Assembly: GCF_900101465.1 (NCBI RefSeq)
Contig: NZ_FMZM01000015.1
Span: forward strand, 62,001-126,000
Direction of reading: 5' to 3'
DNA length: 64,000 nucleotides
DNA from: Nocardioides lianchengensis
Lineage (GTDB): Bacteria; Actinomycetota; Actinomycetes; Propionibacteriales; Nocardioidaceae
Shown here piece by piece: positions 35,764 through 45,639 of this stretch. Numbering within the stretch: position 1 is the stretch's first letter; the number at the start of each line of letters is the position of its first letter. Made by a program: the position numbers and the translations under genes. The notes under the pieces are model-generated. The model searched no databases, was not told where the DNA came from, and was given only the letters and a program-made list of their open reading frames with translations.

Positions 35764-37331
35764 ATGCCCCCCTCCGTCACGGTCGACATCGGCCCCCTCT
35801 CGTTCGCAGATGTGGTGGCTGTCACACGCGACGCTGCCGCGGTAAACCTCGGCGACGACGCCGTCGACGCCATCGTCCGCGCCCGGAGGGTGGTCGAGGA
35901 CCTCGCCGCGGCCGCGACCCCGTCGTACGGCGTCTCGACGGGGTTCGGTGCGCTCGCCACCCGGCACATCCCGGCCGCGCTGCGCGAGCAGCTCCAGCGC
36001 TCGCTGGTGCGCTCGCACGCCGCCGGGTCCGGTCCCGAGGTCGAGCGCGAGGTGGTCCGCGGGCTGATGCTGCTCCGGCTCTCGACGCTGGCCACCGGGC
36101 GGACCGGCGTACGGCTCGAGACGGCGCAGCTGCTGGCCGACCTGCTGACGCACGGCATCACGCCGGTCGTGCACGAGTACGGCTCGCTCGGCTGCTCGGG
36201 CGACCTCGCGCCGCTCTCCCACTGCGCGCTCGCGCTGATGGGTGAGGGGCAGGTGCGCGACGCCGCGGGGACGCTGCTGCCGGCCGCCGAGGCGCTGGCC
36301 GCCGCGGGCCTGGAGCCGGTCGAGCTGGGTGCCAAGGAGGGGTTGGCGCTGATCAACGGCACCGACGGGATGCTCGGGATGCTGGTGCTGGCGATCGAGG
36401 ACCTGCGCCGGCTGCTGCGCACCGCCGACGTGGCCGCGGCCATGTCGGTCGAGGGCCAGCTCGGCACCGACCGGGTCTTCGCCCCCGAGCTGCAGGCGAT
36501 CCGCCCGCATCCCGGCCAGGCCCTCTCGGCCGCCAACCTGACCGCGGTCCTGCGCGACTCCGGGGTCGTCGCGTCCCACCGCGGTCCGGACTGCAACCGG
36601 GTCCAGGACGCCTACTCGCTGCGCTGCGCCCCGCAGGTGCACGGCGCGGCCCGCGACACCGTCGAGCACGCAGCGCTGGTGGCCGGGCGCGAGCTCGCGT
36701 CCGCCGTCGACAACCCCGTGGTGATCTTCGCGGCGGGGGTCCTCGGGGGCGGAGCCCCCGGGCGTGTGGAGTCGAACGGCAACTTTCACGGGGCGCCGGT
36801 CGCCTACGTGCTCGACTTCCTGGCCATCGTCGCGGCCGACGTGGCGTCGATGAGCGAGCGTCGTACCGACCGGTTCCTCGACCGGGCCCGCAACCACGGG
36901 CTGCCGCCGTTCCTCGCCCACGACCCCGGCGTCGACAGCGGCCTGATGATCGCCCAGTACACGCAGGCCGCGATCGTCTCCGAGCTGAAGCGGCTGGCGG
37001 TGCCGGCGTCGGTCGACTCGATCCCCTCCAGCGCCATGCAGGAGGACCATGTGTCGATGGGGTGGTCGGCCGCCCGCAAGCTGCGCCGCTCGGTCGACGG
37101 TCTGACCCGGGTGGTGGCGATCGAGGTGCTCACCGCAGCCCGGGCGCTCGACCTGCGCCGCCCGCTCGAGCCGTCGCCGGCCACCGCCGCGGTGATCGAC
37201 CTGCTGCGCGCCGCCGGTGTCGAGGGCCCCGGCCCCGACCGCCACCTGTCCCCCGAGATCGAGACCGCCGTCGGCCTCGTCGCCTCGGGCGCCGTCCTGT
37301 CCGCTGTGGAGCACGTGATCGGAGAGCTGTC

Positions 37332-37335
<4 letters not shown>
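35764..37335 (+). CDS. hutH: Histidine ammonia-lyase
   Basis: A 523-residue enzyme that deaminates L-histidine to urocanate, the first step of histidine breakdown. The MIO cofactor motif is Cys144-Ser145-Gly146 in GSLGCSGDLAPLSH; cysteine replaces alanine, as in other actinobacterial enzymes. Other motifs: TPSYGVSTGFGALA, NGTDGMLGML, QDAYSLRCAPQVHGAARD, ESNGNFHGAP. Residues about 323-334 (FAAGVLGGGAPG) are an unusual Gly-rich insertion that coincides with a GC palindrome in the DNA. ATG at 35764. The stop overlaps the hutU start by GTGA. A palindromic operator candidate lies upstream. Confidence 0.97.
36744..36760 (+). repeat. GC palindrome inside hutH
   Basis: CGGGGGC and GCCCCCG pair across GGA within the reading frame. 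It encodes part of FAAGVLGGGAPG, where related enzymes have only a few residues between DNPVV and GRVESNGNFHG. It looks like a short repeat inserted in frame. Confidence 0.5.
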
Positions 37336-38975
<1,640 letters not shown>

Positions 38976-38992
38976 CCGGCCGTCAGGGCCGG
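38976..38992. terminator. Hairpin between hutU and the convergent gene
   Basis: CCGGCC and GGCCGG pair around a five-base loop, starting at the base after the hutU stop and overlapping the end of the minus-strand gene. It can serve both directions. Confidence 0.55.
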
Positions 38993-40203
38993 AGGCGGAC
39001 CTTCAAGGACCGGCTGTGCGAACCCAGGACCCCTGCCGAGCCGGCGACGACGGCGACCACGCGCTGCGCCCCGGCCTTGCGAGGTGTGAGGCGGATCCGG
39101 GCCACGCCGGAGGCGCCGACCCGTCCCGACCCGAGGACCGCGCCGAATCTGCCGCCACGGAGGACCTCGCGGACGCGCACCCGCTGCCGGTGGGCCGGAG
39201 AGACCCGGACGACCGCAACGCCGTGTCCCCGGGCGGTACGACGGACACGGAGGCCGACAACGGAGAACACCCGCACGGCGACACTCTTCTCCGACCAGGT
39301 GTAGGGCCGGTCGGCCGCGCTCCCGTAGCTCCAGCGGTAGCGGGTGCTACGCGAAGGCCGCACGGTGGTGGAGGCGGTTCCGTCCGCGGTCGTCCGCAGG
39401 GTGGCGACGACCCGTTCGCGGGCTGAGCCCGACGGCCGCGCCCACAGCTGGACCGGGGCGCCGGCCAGCTCGGCCTCGCCGCCGTTCCAGACCTTCGTGC
39501 GAAGCGTCACCGCCTCGCCGTAGGAGATCGGGTCCTCGGCCGGGCCGTTCAGCGTCGGGCGTCGGAGGCCGCGAAAGTCGGTCACCGTCGTGCCCGACGC
39601 GGTCCCGACCACGACATCGTCGATCTCGAGACCGCCGGACCGTTCGCCCCGGCAGCCGGTCCCGACGACGATGAGAGCGGATGGGTAGTCGTGATCCGGG
39701 CGGCTACGGAGGAACTCGTCGACCGTCGCCACGTCGAGGAGCTCGTCCTCGTCGTCCAGCCACGTCAGCTCGGGCTGGACCAGGAGGTCGATCTCGGACC
39801 CGCCGTCAATCCCCGCGTCCGTGATCGATCCGCTCCCGGTGATCCCCGCGAGAGGGATCTCGACCCGGACCGTGAGGTCGCCCGGCACGTAGGTCCGCAG
39901 CGCCACCCGATAGGTCGTCAGCGCGTCGAGCATCGGCACGGCGTGGGCCAGCGCGAGGGTCCCTTCGTGGCCCGGGGAGAGCGCCAGGGCGTCCTGGGTG
40001 AAGTAGTAGTGCGGCTCGCCGACCGCGTTCGGCGGTGTCGAGCAGACGTCCAGCCGGGACGTGAACCCGGGTGGCAGGTCGGTGTTCTGGCCACCGCGCC
40101 AGATCTCGACCCGCGGGGCGGGCGCGGGGTCGGCGCCGGCCGGGACGGTGCCGAGCAGGCTGGACAGGACCAGCAGGACGAGGGGGGCGGCACAGCGACG
40201 CAC
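38983..40203 (-). CDS. Secreted protein of unknown function
   Basis: A 406-residue exported protein. The signal peptide is MRRCAAPLVLLVLSSLLGTVPAGADP, followed by a lectin- or laminin-G-like beta segment (RVEIWRGGQNTDLPPGFTSRLDVCSTP, PHYYFTQDALALSPGHEGTLALAHAVPM) and a region with EIDDVVVGTASG typical of a carbohydrate-binding-type domain. Later come one or two Ig-like segments (ISYGEAVTLRTKVWNGGEAELAGAPVQLWAR) and a basic, repeat-like C-terminus (RVRVREVLRGGRFGAVLGSGRV). GTG start with GGAGG seven bases before. It lies convergent to hutU. No enzyme motif is seen. Confidence 0.75.
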   Translation of the reverse strand: MRRCAAPLVLLVLSSLLGTVPAGADPAPAPRVEIWRGGQNTDLPPGFTSRLDVCSTPPNAVGEPHYYFTQDALALSPGHEGTLALAHAVPMLDALTTYRVALRTYVPGDLTVRVEIPLAGITGSGSITDAGIDGGSEIDLLVQPELTWLDDEDELLDVATVDEFLRSRPDHDYPSALIVVGTGCRGERSGGLEIDDVVVGTASGTTVTDFRGLRRPTLNGPAEDPISYGEAVTLRTKVWNGGEAELAGAPVQLWARPSGSARERVVATLRTTADGTASTTVRPSRSTRYRWSYGSAADRPYTWSEKSVAVRVFSVVGLRVRRTARGHGVAVVRVSPAHRQRVRVREVLRGGRFGAVLGSGRVGASGVARIRLTPRKAGAQRVVAVVAGSAGVLGSHSRSLKVRLRP

Positions 40204-40417
40204 GAGGGATCCTCCGAGAAGGGAGTGGGGGTTCAGGGACCGTAAGCGGTCGAGGGCCCGCCTGTCCGCGGAACGCCGTACGCGGGAGGTGTCGTTCAGC
40301 TCCCGCGGGCGGTGAGCTGCGCGGGCCGTGCGTGGGGGGCGACCCTGGAGCTGGTCGGTTGCGCCGCGCTCCGGTGATCCGTCTGCGGGGCCTGTCCCGG
40401 TGTGTCAGGGTGACCCC

Positions 40418-41446
40418 GTGACCAACCAGCCGGCGCGCGGACGCGTCGTACTCCGGGACATCAGCTCGCGGGCGTGGGAGCACCCCGCCGACCGGGGTGC
40501 GCTGGTCGCGCTGCGCAAGCTGAAGGGCTTCGACACGGTCCTGAAGGCGGTGTCGGGGCTGTTCAACGAGCGGGCGGTCCGGCTGGTCTTCCTGGGCTCC
40601 GCCGTCCGGGCCGACGAGCGGCAGTTCGCGACGCTGCACCGGCTGCTGGGCGAGGTCGCGGAGACCCTGGACGCGCCCGACCTGCCGGAGCTCCCGGAGC
40701 TGTACGTCGCCGCCAACCCGGTGCCGAACGCGCACACGCTCGGCATGAACAAGCCGTTCATCGTGCTCACCTCCGGCCTGGTCGACCTGCTGGAGGAGGA
40801 CGAGCTGCGGTTCGTCCTCGGCCACGAGCTCGGCCACGCGATCAGCGGGCACGCCGTCTACCAGACCCTGCTGCAGCGGCTGCTGACCCTCTCCGGGGTC
40901 TTCGCGTCGATCCCGATCGGCGGGCTGGGCATCCGGGCCATCGTGGCGGCGCTGCACGAGTGGTCGCGCAAGGCCGAGCTGTCGGCCGACCGGGCCGGGC
41001 TGCTGGCCACCCAGGACCCCGCGACGGCGTTCCGCGTGCACATGAAGCTGGCCAGCGGCGGGCTGCTCTCCGACCTCGACCAGACGGCGTTCTTCGCCCA
41101 GGGTCAGGAGTACCTCGAGTCCGGCGACCTCCGAGACTCGGTCCTCAAGCTGCTGCTCATCGAGAACCAGACGCACCCGTTCGCCGTCGTACGGGCTGCG
41201 GAGCTGCGGCGCTGGGTCGACTCCGGGGACTACACCGCGCTCCTCGGCGGCGCCTACCCCCGCCGCGTCGACGACGCCACGGCGACGGTCACCGACGCGG
41301 CCCGCGACGCGGCCCGCAGCTACTCCGAGACGTTCCAGCAGAGCCAGGACGCCGTCGGCAAGCTGGTCCACGACGCGGCCGGCTTCCTCGGCAGCGCCAA
41401 GGTCTGGTTCGACGAGCAGGTCCGACGGGCCCGCGGGACCGAGTGA
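40418..41446 (+). CDS. M48-family zinc metalloprotease
   Basis: A 342-residue HtpX/Ste24-like protease. The zinc-binding HELGH motif is at residues 136-140 (FVLGHELGHAISGH), with the third ligand in the later KAELSADRAGLL segment. YVAANPVPNAHTLGMNKPFIVLTSGLVDLL precedes it, as in M48 proteins. It lacks clear membrane helices apart from a hydrophobic stretch (LTLSGVFASIPIGGLGIRAIVAAL, about 155-178), so it may be peripheral. The C-terminal 80 residues are helical and amphipathic. GTG start. A small gene is coupled by GTGA at its end. Role probably in membrane-protein quality control. Confidence 0.9.
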   Translation: MTNQPARGRVVLRDISSRAWEHPADRGALVALRKLKGFDTVLKAVSGLFNERAVRLVFLGSAVRADERQFATLHRLLGEVAETLDAPDLPELPELYVAANPVPNAHTLGMNKPFIVLTSGLVDLLEEDELRFVLGHELGHAISGHAVYQTLLQRLLTLSGVFASIPIGGLGIRAIVAALHEWSRKAELSADRAGLLATQDPATAFRVHMKLASGGLLSDLDQTAFFAQGQEYLESGDLRDSVLKLLLIENQTHPFAVVRAAELRRWVDSGDYTALLGGAYPRRVDDATATVTDAARDAARSYSETFQQSQDAVGKLVHDAAGFLGSAKVWFDEQVRRARGTE

Positions 41447-41709
41447 GCCTCCGCGAACTCTTCGACCGGCTCCCCGAGGGCTGGTCCGAGGTCGCGTACG
41501 ACGGCCGCCGCTACGGCGTGACCCGCACCGTGCGACTCGGCGGGCGCCAGCAGAGCGTGTACGCCGAGGAGCTGGGCGGGACGGACGTCGTCAGCGCCAA
41601 CCTCTACCTCCCGCGCGACGGCGAGGAGGCGTTCCGGCCCTGCGAGATGCCGGCCCGGAAGGTGGTCGCGTTCCTGACCGGTCTGGACGTGTCGACGCCG
41701 GGCTCGTGA
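41443..41709 (+). CDS. Small conserved-looking protein coupled to the M48 protease
   Basis: An 88-residue protein whose GTG overlaps the M48 stop. It reads LRELFDRLPEGWSEVAYDGRRYGVTRTVRLGGRQQSVYAEELGGTDVVSANLYL and ends with an LTGLDVSTPGS tail, an alpha/beta mix with no cysteines pairs or membrane segment. I do not recognise a named family, but proteins of this look occur beside peptidases in other actinomycetes. The coupling suggests a joint task with the protease. Convergent with the TetR gene that follows. Confidence 0.75.
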   Translation: MSLRELFDRLPEGWSEVAYDGRRYGVTRTVRLGGRQQSVYAEELGGTDVVSANLYLPRDGEEAFRPCEMPARKVVAFLTGLDVSTPGS

Positions 41710-41724
41710 GGTCGGCTTGTCGGA

Positions 41725-42324
41725 TCAGGACGTCGGCCAGGCCGCCATCGCCAACTCCGCGGTGTCGGTGAGCTCGGCCGCCGTGGCCCCGTCGCGAGCC
41801 CGCTGCGACATCCCGTGGAGGACGGTCGTGAAGTACGACGCGAGCCTCGCCGGGTCGGTCGACGCCGGCAGCTCGCCGTCCTCGCGGGCGGTCGTGAGCC
41901 GCTTCTCGAAGGTCGCGACGTCGGCGTTGCGCAGGTCACGCATGTAGGTGGCGACGTCGACGTCGGCCGCGGCCGCGCTACACAGCAGGTTCCCGGCGGG
42001 GGTCTCGGGGTCGGTGTACATCGCGGCCGCGTCGATCAGGACGCGACGGAAGGCGTCGTACGCCGTGGGCTCCCTCGCCATGGCGGCCCAGACGAGCTCG
42101 CCGGCCGGAGACCGGCCGTACGTCTCGACGACCTCGTTGAACAGCGACCTCTTGTCACCGAACGCCGCGTAGAGGCTGCCGGGTCGGATGCCCATCTCGC
42201 GGGTCAGGTCGCTGATCGAGGTGCCCTCGTAGCCGTTCTCCCAGAACAGCCGGGTCGCGGCCTCCAGCGCCGCCGCGCGGTCGAAGCTCGGCGGTCGGCC
42301 GCGTCGCGTGTCCGGAGGGCTCAT
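41725..42324 (-). CDS. TetR/AcrR-family repressor
   Basis: A 199-residue TetR-type repressor. The HTH domain reads RAAALEAATRLFWENGYEGTSISDLTREMGIRPGSLYAAFGDKRSLFNEVVETYG. The C-terminal ligand domain is all-helical and belongs to the TetR_C_33/YcdC-like group. ATG start. It is divergent from an SDR gene across 106 bp containing two palindromes, TCTAGAGCGATCGTTCCAGA and TTGAACGATCATTCAA, which fit its operators. It probably represses itself and the SDR until an electrophile or substrate binds. Confidence 0.92.
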   Translation of the reverse strand: MSPPDTRRGRPPSFDRAAALEAATRLFWENGYEGTSISDLTREMGIRPGSLYAAFGDKRSLFNEVVETYGRSPAGELVWAAMAREPTAYDAFRRVLIDAAAMYTDPETPAGNLLCSAAAADVDVATYMRDLRNADVATFEKRLTTAREDGELPASTDPARLASYFTTVLHGMSQRARDGATAAELTDTAELAMAAWPTS

Positions 42325-42332
42325 CCCTTCAT

Positions 42333-42352
42333 TCTAGAGCGATCGTTCCAGA
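42333..42352. promoter_or_regulatory. TetR operator candidate 1
   Basis: TCTAGAGCGATCGTTCCAGA, a near-palindrome starting nine bases upstream of the tetR start. It shares the GA(N)CGATC(N)TTC core with the second site. Confidence 0.6.
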
Positions 42353-42401
42353 GTTCGTTACACCTTTCTTGGTCGAATGCTCAACAAGACGTAGTCTCAC
42401 C

Positions 42402-42417
42402 TTGAACGATCATTCAA
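42402..42417. promoter_or_regulatory. TetR operator candidate 2
   Basis: TTGAACGATCATTCAA ends just before the AAAGGAGAG ribosome-binding site of the SDR gene (ATG 42431). Binding here would block transcription of the SDR near its start. Confidence 0.65.
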
Positions 42418-42430
42418 AAAAGGAGAGATC

Positions 42431-43198
42431 ATGTCAGGACCACTGCAGGACAAGGTCGCTCTCGTCACCGGCGGGAGCCACGGCATCGGCCGGGCGATCA
42501 GCGAGCGCTTCGCCCGGGACGGGGCGATCGTCGGGCTCGGCTTCGGCCACGACGAGGCGGCGGCGCGGGAGGCGGTCGAGCGGATCCGCGAGGACGGCGG
42601 GCGCGCCTTCGCCGTACCCGCCCAGCTCGGTTCCCGCGGCGATGCGGTCCGCCTCTGGGAGGCCTTCGACGCGGCGAGCGGGAACCAGGTGCCCGACGGA
42701 CGGCTGGACATCCTCGTCAACAACGCCGCTGCGGGGAACTTCGCCCGGCTGGCGGACCTGACCGAGGAGGACTTCGACCGCCTGGTCGCGGTGAACGTGA
42801 GGGCGCCGTTCTTCGTCACCGGGCTCGCCCTGCCGCGCCTGCGCGACGGTGGCCGGATCGTCAACATCTCGAGCCGCGCGGCGACCGTCGCGAGCCCGGA
42901 GCTGATCGCCTACGGCACCACCAAGGGTGCCCTCGACACGTTCACCCGCCACCTGGCCCAGGACCTCGGCCCGCGCCGGATCACGGTCAACGCGGTCTCG
43001 CCCGGCGTCGTCCTCACTCGCAACAGCGACTACCTGGTGGCGGATCCGGAGCTCACGGCGCAGGCGACGGCACGCGTCGCACTGGGTCGGCTCGGGGAGT
43101 CCGACGACGTGGCGAGCATCGTCGCCTTCCTGGCCTCCGACGACGGTCGGTGGGTGACCGGTCAGGTCGTCGACGCCTCGGGTGGCACCGCGCTCTGA
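42431..43198 (+). CDS. SDR-family oxidoreductase regulated by the divergent TetR protein
   Basis: A 255-residue NADP-type SDR. TGGSHGIGRAISERFARDG carries the Rossmann motif, GRLDILVNNAA the NNA(G) segment, and the Ser-Tyr-Lys triad is in NISSRAATVASPELIAYGTTKGALDTF. The C-terminal ITVNAVSPGVVLTRN and GRWVTGQVVDASGGTAL are typical of FabG-like enzymes. ATG at 42431 with GGAGAG seven bases upstream. The arrangement with a divergent TetR gene and two shared operators is the common pattern for a substrate-induced reductase; the substrate is unknown. A DUF1330 gene follows after 67 bp. Confidence 0.92.
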   Translation: MSGPLQDKVALVTGGSHGIGRAISERFARDGAIVGLGFGHDEAAAREAVERIREDGGRAFAVPAQLGSRGDAVRLWEAFDAASGNQVPDGRLDILVNNAAAGNFARLADLTEEDFDRLVAVNVRAPFFVTGLALPRLRDGGRIVNISSRAATVASPELIAYGTTKGALDTFTRHLAQDLGPRRITVNAVSPGVVLTRNSDYLVADPELTAQATARVALGRLGESDDVASIVAFLASDDGRWVTGQVVDASGGTAL

Positions 43199-43265
43199 CC
43201 GGGCCCCCGCGCCCGTGCAGCGGCCTCGCGTCGTCGCCGGCCCGCCGGCGCGGCAGGATGGACCC

Positions 43266-43556
43266 ATGAGCGCCTACTGGATCAGCATCTACCGGGAGAT
43301 CCTCGACGAGTCGAAGCTGGGGGCGTACGCCACCCTCGCCGGTCCCGCCCTGGAAGGGGCCGGCGGCACCTTCGTCGCCCGCGGCTTCCCCGAGCAGGTC
43401 TACGAGTCCGGGGAGTCGACCCGGACCGTCGTCATCCGCTTCGACTCCGTCGACGCGGCCCGGGCCGCCCACGACAGCCCGGCGTACCAGGAGGCGCTGG
43501 CCGCGCTCGACGGCGGCGCGGTGCGCGAGATCCGGATCGTGCCCGGGCTCGACTGA
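43266..43556 (+). CDS. DUF1330 family protein
   Basis: A 96-residue dimeric ferredoxin-like-fold protein. SAYWISIYREILDESKLGAYATLAGPALEGAGGTFVARG and TVVIRFDSVDAARAAHDSPAYQEAL are the diagnostic DUF1330 blocks. The family has no proven activity, though some members are linked to small-molecule handling. ATG at 43266, 67 bp behind the SDR and in the same direction, so co-transcription is possible. Length is standard (about 95). Confidence 0.93.
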   Translation: MSAYWISIYREILDESKLGAYATLAGPALEGAGGTFVARGFPEQVYESGESTRTVVIRFDSVDAARAAHDSPAYQEALAALDGGAVREIRIVPGLD

Positions 43557-43614
43557 CCTCGGGTTCCCCAGTTTCGGGGCTGCGCCGGCGGCCCGGGACG
43601 GGGACGATGGGGCG

Positions 43615-44775
43615 ATGCGCGTCCTCGTCGCGTCCACCGCGGGGTCCGGCCACTTCGGACCGCTGGTCCCCGTGGCCCGGGCCTGCGCGGAGGCCGGCCA
43701 CGACGTGGCGGTGGCGGCGCCCGCGTCGTTCGCCGACGAGGTCACCGGGGCCGGTTTCGTGCACCTGCCCTTCGCGGACGTGCGGCCCGAGGTCCTCGGC
43801 AAGGTCATGGGTCGGCTGCCGTCGCTGTCCACCGAGGACGCCAATCGGGTCGTGGTGGCGGAGGTCTTCGGCCGCCTCGACGCCCAGGCCGCGCTGCCGG
43901 GCGTCGCCGCGACGATCGAGGAGTGGCGGCCGGACGTCGTGCTCCGCGAGCCGACCGAGCTCGGCTCGCTCGCGGCGGCGCTCGCGGCCGGCGTCCCGCA
44001 GGTCGTGGTGGCGGTCGGGGTCTCGTCGCTCCTCGCGCGGGTCACGGATCTGCTGGCCGAACCGCTGGCCGAGCTCGACGAGCTCGCCGGGCTCCGGCCG
44101 GGCGCCTGCTCTGCTGCGATCCGCGCCGGCACCACCCTCACCAGCGTGCCGGCCGTGCTCGACGAGGCGATCACCTCCGAGGTCCCGTACGACGGCCCCG
44201 TGATCCGCTACCGCGTCCCCCCGGCCACCGGCCCCGGCCGGCTGCCCGGGGAGTGGGGCGATCCCGACCATCCGCTGGTGTACGTGAGCTTCGGGTCGGT
44301 GGCCGCGGCGCTCCCGCCGTTCGCCCGGGTCTACCCGGCGGTGCTGGAGGCCCTGGCCGACCAGCCGCTGCGGGTGCTCCTCACGACCGGCCGCGGCGTC
44401 GCGCTCGACACCCTCGTCGTCCCGCCGAACACCCGGGTCGAGCAGTGGTGGCCGCAGGACGACGTGCTGCCCCTCGCCTCGGTGGTGGTGGGCCACGGCG
44501 GCTTCGGGACGACGATGGCCGCGCTCGGGGTGGGGGTCCCGCAGGTCGTGCTCCCGCTGTTCGCGATGGACCAGTTCGTCAACGCCGACCACGTGGCGGC
44601 GGTGGGCGCCGGCATCGAGCTCCTCGGGGGCGTGGACGCGGTCGGCGACCTGCCCGCAGCGCTCTCGACCGTGCTCGCCGACCCCCGCCACCGGCAGGCG
44701 GCCGGCGCGGTCGCCGACGCGATGGCCGCGCTGCGGCCGGTCGAGGACGCCGTGCGGATCCTCGAGAGGATCTAG
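43615..44775 (+). CDS. Family-1 glycosyltransferase (MGT-like)
   Basis: A 386-residue UDP/TDP-sugar-dependent glycosyltransferase of the GT-B fold. The N-terminal acceptor domain opens MRVLVASTAGSGHFGPLVPVARACAEAGHDVAVAAP with the catalytic histidine in GSGHFGPL. The donor domain has VYVSFGSVA, VEQWWPQDDVLPLASVVVGHGGFGTTMAALGVGVPQVVLPLFAMDQFVNA, the PSPG-like nucleotide-sugar motif. It resembles macrolide or aglycone glycosyltransferases more than wall enzymes. ATG start. Its end overlaps the convergent CitE-like gene by four bases. Acceptor unknown; no secondary-metabolite cluster is visible here. Confidence 0.92.
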   Translation: MRVLVASTAGSGHFGPLVPVARACAEAGHDVAVAAPASFADEVTGAGFVHLPFADVRPEVLGKVMGRLPSLSTEDANRVVVAEVFGRLDAQAALPGVAATIEEWRPDVVLREPTELGSLAAALAAGVPQVVVAVGVSSLLARVTDLLAEPLAELDELAGLRPGACSAAIRAGTTLTSVPAVLDEAITSEVPYDGPVIRYRVPPATGPGRLPGEWGDPDHPLVYVSFGSVAAALPPFARVYPAVLEALADQPLRVLLTTGRGVALDTLVVPPNTRVEQWWPQDDVLPLASVVVGHGGFGTTMAALGVGVPQVVLPLFAMDQFVNADHVAAVGAGIELLGGVDAVGDLPAALSTVLADPRHRQAAGAVADAMAALRPVEDAVRILERI

Positions 44776-45638
44776 GCGTCCAGTGCCCGGATGGCCTCGT
44801 GGATGTCGAGCGTGCGCCGGGCCGACTCGACGTGCAGGTTCTCGACCATCCGGCCGTTGAACGTGACGACCCCGGAGCCCGCCCCGTCCTCCCAGGCCTG
44901 GATGAGCCCGCGCGCGTCGGCCACCGCCTGCTCGGACGGCGCGAAGGCGGCGTTGGCGCCCTCGACCTGGCCGGGGTGGATGAGGGTCTTGCCGTCGAAG
45001 CCCATCTCGCGGCCCTGGCGGCACTCGGCGAGGAAGCCGTCGGTGTCCTTCACGTCGTTGTAGACGCCGTCGACGATCGCGATCCCGGCGGCGCGGGCGG
45101 CGAGCAGCGCGGTGTGCAGCGACGGCAGGATCGGCGCACGACCGGGCACGTGCTCGGCGTACAGCTCCTTGACGAGGTCGTTCGTGCCGAGAACCAACAC
45201 GGCCAGCCGCTCGGAGGCGCGGGCGATCGCGAGGGCGTCGAGGATGGCCACCGGCGTCTCGATCATCGCCCAGAGGCGGGTGTGCTCGGGCGCGCCGGCG
45301 GCCTCCATCGCGGCGACCAGGCCGCGGACCTCCTCCGCGCTGTTCACCTTGGGTACGACGATCGCGTCCGGCCCGGCCTGGCTGGCCGCGACCAGGTCGT
45401 CGTCGTGCCACTGGGTGCCGATCCCGTTGACCCGGATCGTCAGCTCGCGGCGGCCGTACTCGCCGGAGCGCACGGCGGCCACGGCCGCGGCCCGCGCGTC
45501 CACCTTGGCGTCCGGGGCGACCGCGTCCTCGAGGTCGAGGATGACTCCGTCGACGGGGAGGGTCTTGGCCTTCTCGAGCGCCTTGGCGTTGGAGCTCGGC
45601 ATGTAGAGCACCGAGCGGCGGGGACGGAACTCGCTCAT
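44772..45638 (-). CDS. CitE-like CoA-ester lyase or thioesterase
   Basis: A 288-residue TIM-barrel protein of the HpcH/HpaI-CitE family. RRSVLYMPSSNAKALEKAKTLPVDGVILDLEDAVAPDAK carries the metal and CoA region, followed by ELTIRVNGIGTQW, IVVPKVNSAEEV, LWAMIETPVAILDALAIA, VLGTNDLVKEL and FDGKTLIHPGQVEGANAAF. Members cleave malyl-CoA-type or citryl-CoA esters, or hydrolyse (3S)-malyl-CoA. It is one base downstream of a longer malyl-CoA-lyase homologue. That pairing resembles Mcl1/Mcl2 of the ethylmalonyl-CoA pathway, where the shorter protein is a malyl-CoA thioesterase; transfer of function is inferred. Confidence 0.88.
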   Translation of the reverse strand: MSEFRPRRSVLYMPSSNAKALEKAKTLPVDGVILDLEDAVAPDAKVDARAAAVAAVRSGEYGRRELTIRVNGIGTQWHDDDLVAASQAGPDAIVVPKVNSAEEVRGLVAAMEAAGAPEHTRLWAMIETPVAILDALAIARASERLAVLVLGTNDLVKELYAEHVPGRAPILPSLHTALLAARAAGIAIVDGVYNDVKDTDGFLAECRQGREMGFDGKTLIHPGQVEGANAAFAPSEQAVADARGLIQAWEDGAGSGVVTFNGRMVENLHVESARRTLDIHEAIRALDA

Positions 45639-45639
45639 C

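Noticed and set aside
40304..40330. A GGCGGTGAGCTG half-arm like the dispersed inverted repeat
   Set aside because: Only the left arm start matches and no partner arm follows, so chance in GC-rich DNA is enough.
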